A model generated the notes under the pieces. The model made no database searches and was not told the origin of the DNA. It saw only the letters and a program-made list of their open reading frames with translations. Shown here piece after piece: positions 20,885 to 21,965 of a stretch of 21,965 nucleotides of DNA; position 1 is the stretch's first letter; each line of letters opens with the position of its first letter. A program made the position numbers and the translations under genes. Source of the DNA: a virus. Where the stretch lies: positions 1-21,965 of IMG/VR virus record IMGVR_UViG_3300031669_003044. One strand, written 5' to 3'.

Positions 20885-21066
20885 TCTTCTAATATTTCAT
20901 TACCTTCCTCATCTAATTGAACTTCATGGAAGCCGTGTTCCCCGTATTCTCCGGGGAGTGCGGCTTCATCTTTTTCTGCGTCTTCTGTAAAAAGCATAGA
21001 GGTGCGACAAAATGTACACGTTAAACCATAAGATGTATTGCGTCCGCATTTGCATTTAATAATCAT
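20881..21066 (-). CDS. 61-aa zinc-ribbon mini-protein with acidic tail
   Basis: 61 residues on the minus strand. The N-terminus has CKC (Cys5, Cys7) and CTFC (Cys17, Cys20) with basic residues between, a compact Cys4 zinc-binding motif. Residues 26-61 are acidic (TEDAEKDEAALPGE, ending EGNEILED) and likely disordered. The ATG lies inside the end of the glycosyltransferase gene (11-base overlap), so the two are co-translated. The TAG stop shares the four bases CTAA (20881-20884) with the TAA of the convergent ejection gene. Its distal part is antisense to the plus-strand terminator hairpin, which imposes the codons of residues 34-46. A transcription- or nucleic-acid-related role is plausible but unproven. 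Confidence 0.68.
   Translation of the reverse strand: MIIKCKCGRNTSYGLTCTFCRTSMLFTEDAEKDEAALPGEYGEHGFHEVQLDEEGNEILED
20929..20975 (+). terminator. Plus-strand late-operon terminator embedded in the convergent gene
   Basis: Continuous 16-bp stem in plus-strand RNA: GAAGCCG (20929-20935) with CGGCTTC (20961-20967), then U-G, G-U, U-G and U-A pairs, then CCCCG (20940-20944) with CGGGG (20952-20956), around a 7-nt loop. It is followed by ATCTTTTTC. In minus-strand RNA the three wobble pairs become A/C mismatches and no T-tract follows, so termination should be one-directional. Confidence 0.78.
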
Positions 21067-21814
21067 GTTGTAACTTTTCTAATTCAGGGTTCACTGGAAA
21101 ATTTGCTATGGGTTTCCTTAAGATAGGGAGTACATCTAACAAATTATAAGGAATCAACTGCCCTGGTTTATAGGTTGACTTCCCCTTTCGACGTTCACGA
21201 CTAGGAACATCTTTTTCTAATGGTGACCGTAGGGTGTTGTGAAAGTGGTAGCAGGTTATCGCGTCGAGATAAAATTCTCTAGAGGTGTTTTGGTTAAATA
21301 CTGGTTCTTCTCCGGGGTGTGTTCCTTTCCAAATTGCTGTTTGATGATAAAGTCTATGATGAGATCTTAATTCACTATATCTTGTTTGTAGATCGGTGCC
21401 TATTTCAATTCGTTTAACAACACCGTAGATTTTATCAATAGAATATTCTGCAAAAAATGATTTATAGGCAAATTGTGTCCACTTACTATCAGCAATATAA
21501 TTAATATCATCTTCGTTATACACCTCATCGCCGTCAATTATAAGATACCACTCTGATAGCGATTCAGCTATCATAGAGTTGCGAAATATCCCCTGGATCT
21601 GTGGGTGAGGTGTTTCTGTAAATGATCTGATATAGAATTCCGCTCCGCGTTTCTTTTCAAGTTCAACAAATCTATCTATAATATTAGGGGTTTCGTCTTT
21701 ACTCCCAACATCGTAAATTACATAGCGATTAAACTTTCCCCTAAGACACTCTAATGAATAAGGAAGCCAATATTGGTCGTTAAGAACTAGAATATGAGGA
21801 ACTATTTGGTGCAT
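21056..21814 (-). CDS. Family 2 (GT-A) glycosyltransferase
   Basis: 252 residues on the minus strand. Near residue 33 is VIYDVGSKDETPNIID, the nucleotide-binding start of GT2 enzymes (invariant Asp, then D-x-G-S-x-D-x-T). At 78-97 are RNSMIAESLSEWYLIIDGDE, with DGD as the DxD metal/nucleotide-sugar motif and the flanking acidic residue. Downstream, HHRLYHQTAIWKGTHPGEEP and CYHFHNTLRSP resemble the acceptor-side motifs of short phage and bacterial GT2 proteins. There are no membrane segments or signal peptide, so it is a soluble cytoplasmic enzyme. The ATG overlaps the upstream stop (TGATG), preceded by AAAAGGAAA. Substrate is unknown: host surface glycan, virion protein or modified DNA base are options. 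It lies in a strand-switched cassette beyond the virion genes. Confidence 0.82.
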   Translation of the reverse strand: MHQIVPHILVLNDQYWLPYSLECLRGKFNRYVIYDVGSKDETPNIIDRFVELEKKRGAEFYIRSFTETPHPQIQGIFRNSMIAESLSEWYLIIDGDEVYNEDDINYIADSKWTQFAYKSFFAEYSIDKIYGVVKRIEIGTDLQTRYSELRSHHRLYHQTAIWKGTHPGEEPVFNQNTSREFYLDAITCYHFHNTLRSPLEKDVPSRERRKGKSTYKPGQLIPYNLLDVLPILRKPIANFPVNPELEKLQHDY

Positions 21815-21963
21815 CAGTTATAATTTCCTTTTAAGGCTTCCGTTGTGGCCTTGATAACCAGCGTCATGGCCTCGTTCTCGGCCTCAAGCCGCTCCGCGTA
21901 CTCCATCGTGTCTACGCAGACTTCGGGGTTGTGGGTGGCGTCGAGCGCCGCGAGCCTTCTGTA
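21814..21963 (-). CDS. C-terminal part of a GC-rich gene (5' end outside window)
   Basis: A minus-strand frame enters from the right edge, shows 49 residues and stops at a TGA that overlaps the glycosyltransferase ATG (TGATG). The visible part is helical and charged (DTMEYAERLEAENEAMTL) with no recognisable domain and one Cys. Codons strongly favour G or C in the third position (GCG, CTC, GAC, GCC, ACC). The 125 bases from 21841 onward are about 62 percent GC, against about 30 percent in the glycosyltransferase stretch sampled. This marks a change of origin at the gene junction. Function cannot be called from the visible part. Confidence 0.5.
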   Translation of the reverse strand, partial: YRRLAALDATHNPEVCVDTMEYAERLEAENEAMTLVIKATTEALKGNYN

Positions 21964-21965
21964 CT

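Noticed and set aside
1-21965. CRISPR arrays, tRNA genes, insertion sequences, integrase or attachment sites
   Set aside because: No regularly spaced repeats, no tRNA-like cloverleaf in the short gaps, and no transposase or integrase motifs seen in any frame.

Overview
The window is the structural (virion) half of a tailed bacteriophage genome. It is best read as a short-tailed, podovirus-like phage: prohead genes are followed by a 232-aa head-to-tail adaptor, an 827-aa nozzle-type protein, fibre-like proteins and three large ejection-type proteins, and I see no tape measure, tail sheath, major tail protein or tail-assembly frameshift. Strong GGAGG ribosome sites, a textbook sigma70 promoter and a Sec-type signal peptide point to an ordinary bacterial host that uses Shine-Dalgarno initiation, probably Gram-negative. 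Host and phage genus cannot be fixed from sequence reading alone. Terminase and portal are not in the window and presumably lie to the left.

Layout. (1) 1-1533: the end of an upstream gene, then five very short, mostly lysine/proline/arginine-rich genes chained by TAATG or 0-1 nt junctions and closed by a strong intrinsic terminator. Two of these genes are too short for ordinary ORF cut-offs, and they are linked by a perfect A-AAA-AAC slippery heptamer abutting the stop codon. (2) 1534-1759: terminator, sigma70 promoter and a structured leader. (3) 1760-3942: scaffold-like protein and major capsid protein, followed by a hairpin. (4) 4035-6697: small head-associated genes, including beta-rich decoration candidates, a secreted mini-protein, a 52-aa zinc-ribbon protein, and a 227-aa unknown with a TTG start. 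(5) 6734-10582: adaptor, a basic 220-aa protein that shares its C-terminal tail with the 189-aa protein of region 1, and the nozzle protein. (6) 10582-14550: three consecutive proteins each built as N-terminal helix, FnIII-like domain and beta-rich C-terminal part, the last with a LamG-like domain. (7) 14597-20884: three ejection/internal virion protein candidates preceded by a second promoter-like sequence. (8) 20881-21963, minus strand: a convergent cassette of an incomplete GC-rich gene, a family 2 glycosyltransferase and a zinc-ribbon mini-protein.

How it fits together. Scaffold and coat build the prohead, small beta proteins probably decorate it, adaptor and nozzle form the tail, the FnIII/LamG proteins provide host contact, and the glycine-zipper proteins are likely ejected to form a conduit through the envelope. 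The plus-strand operon has no space for a terminator after its last gene, because its stop codon interlocks with that of the convergent gene. A 16-bp hairpin with a T-tract lies inside the convergent gene and is intact only in the plus-strand RNA.

Most noteworthy: the C-terminal tag shared by small basic proteins (a possible virion-cargo signal), the strand-asymmetric terminator embedded in an antisense gene, the candidate -1 frameshift fusing two mini-genes, and the promoter/pseudoknot-like leader of the capsid operon.
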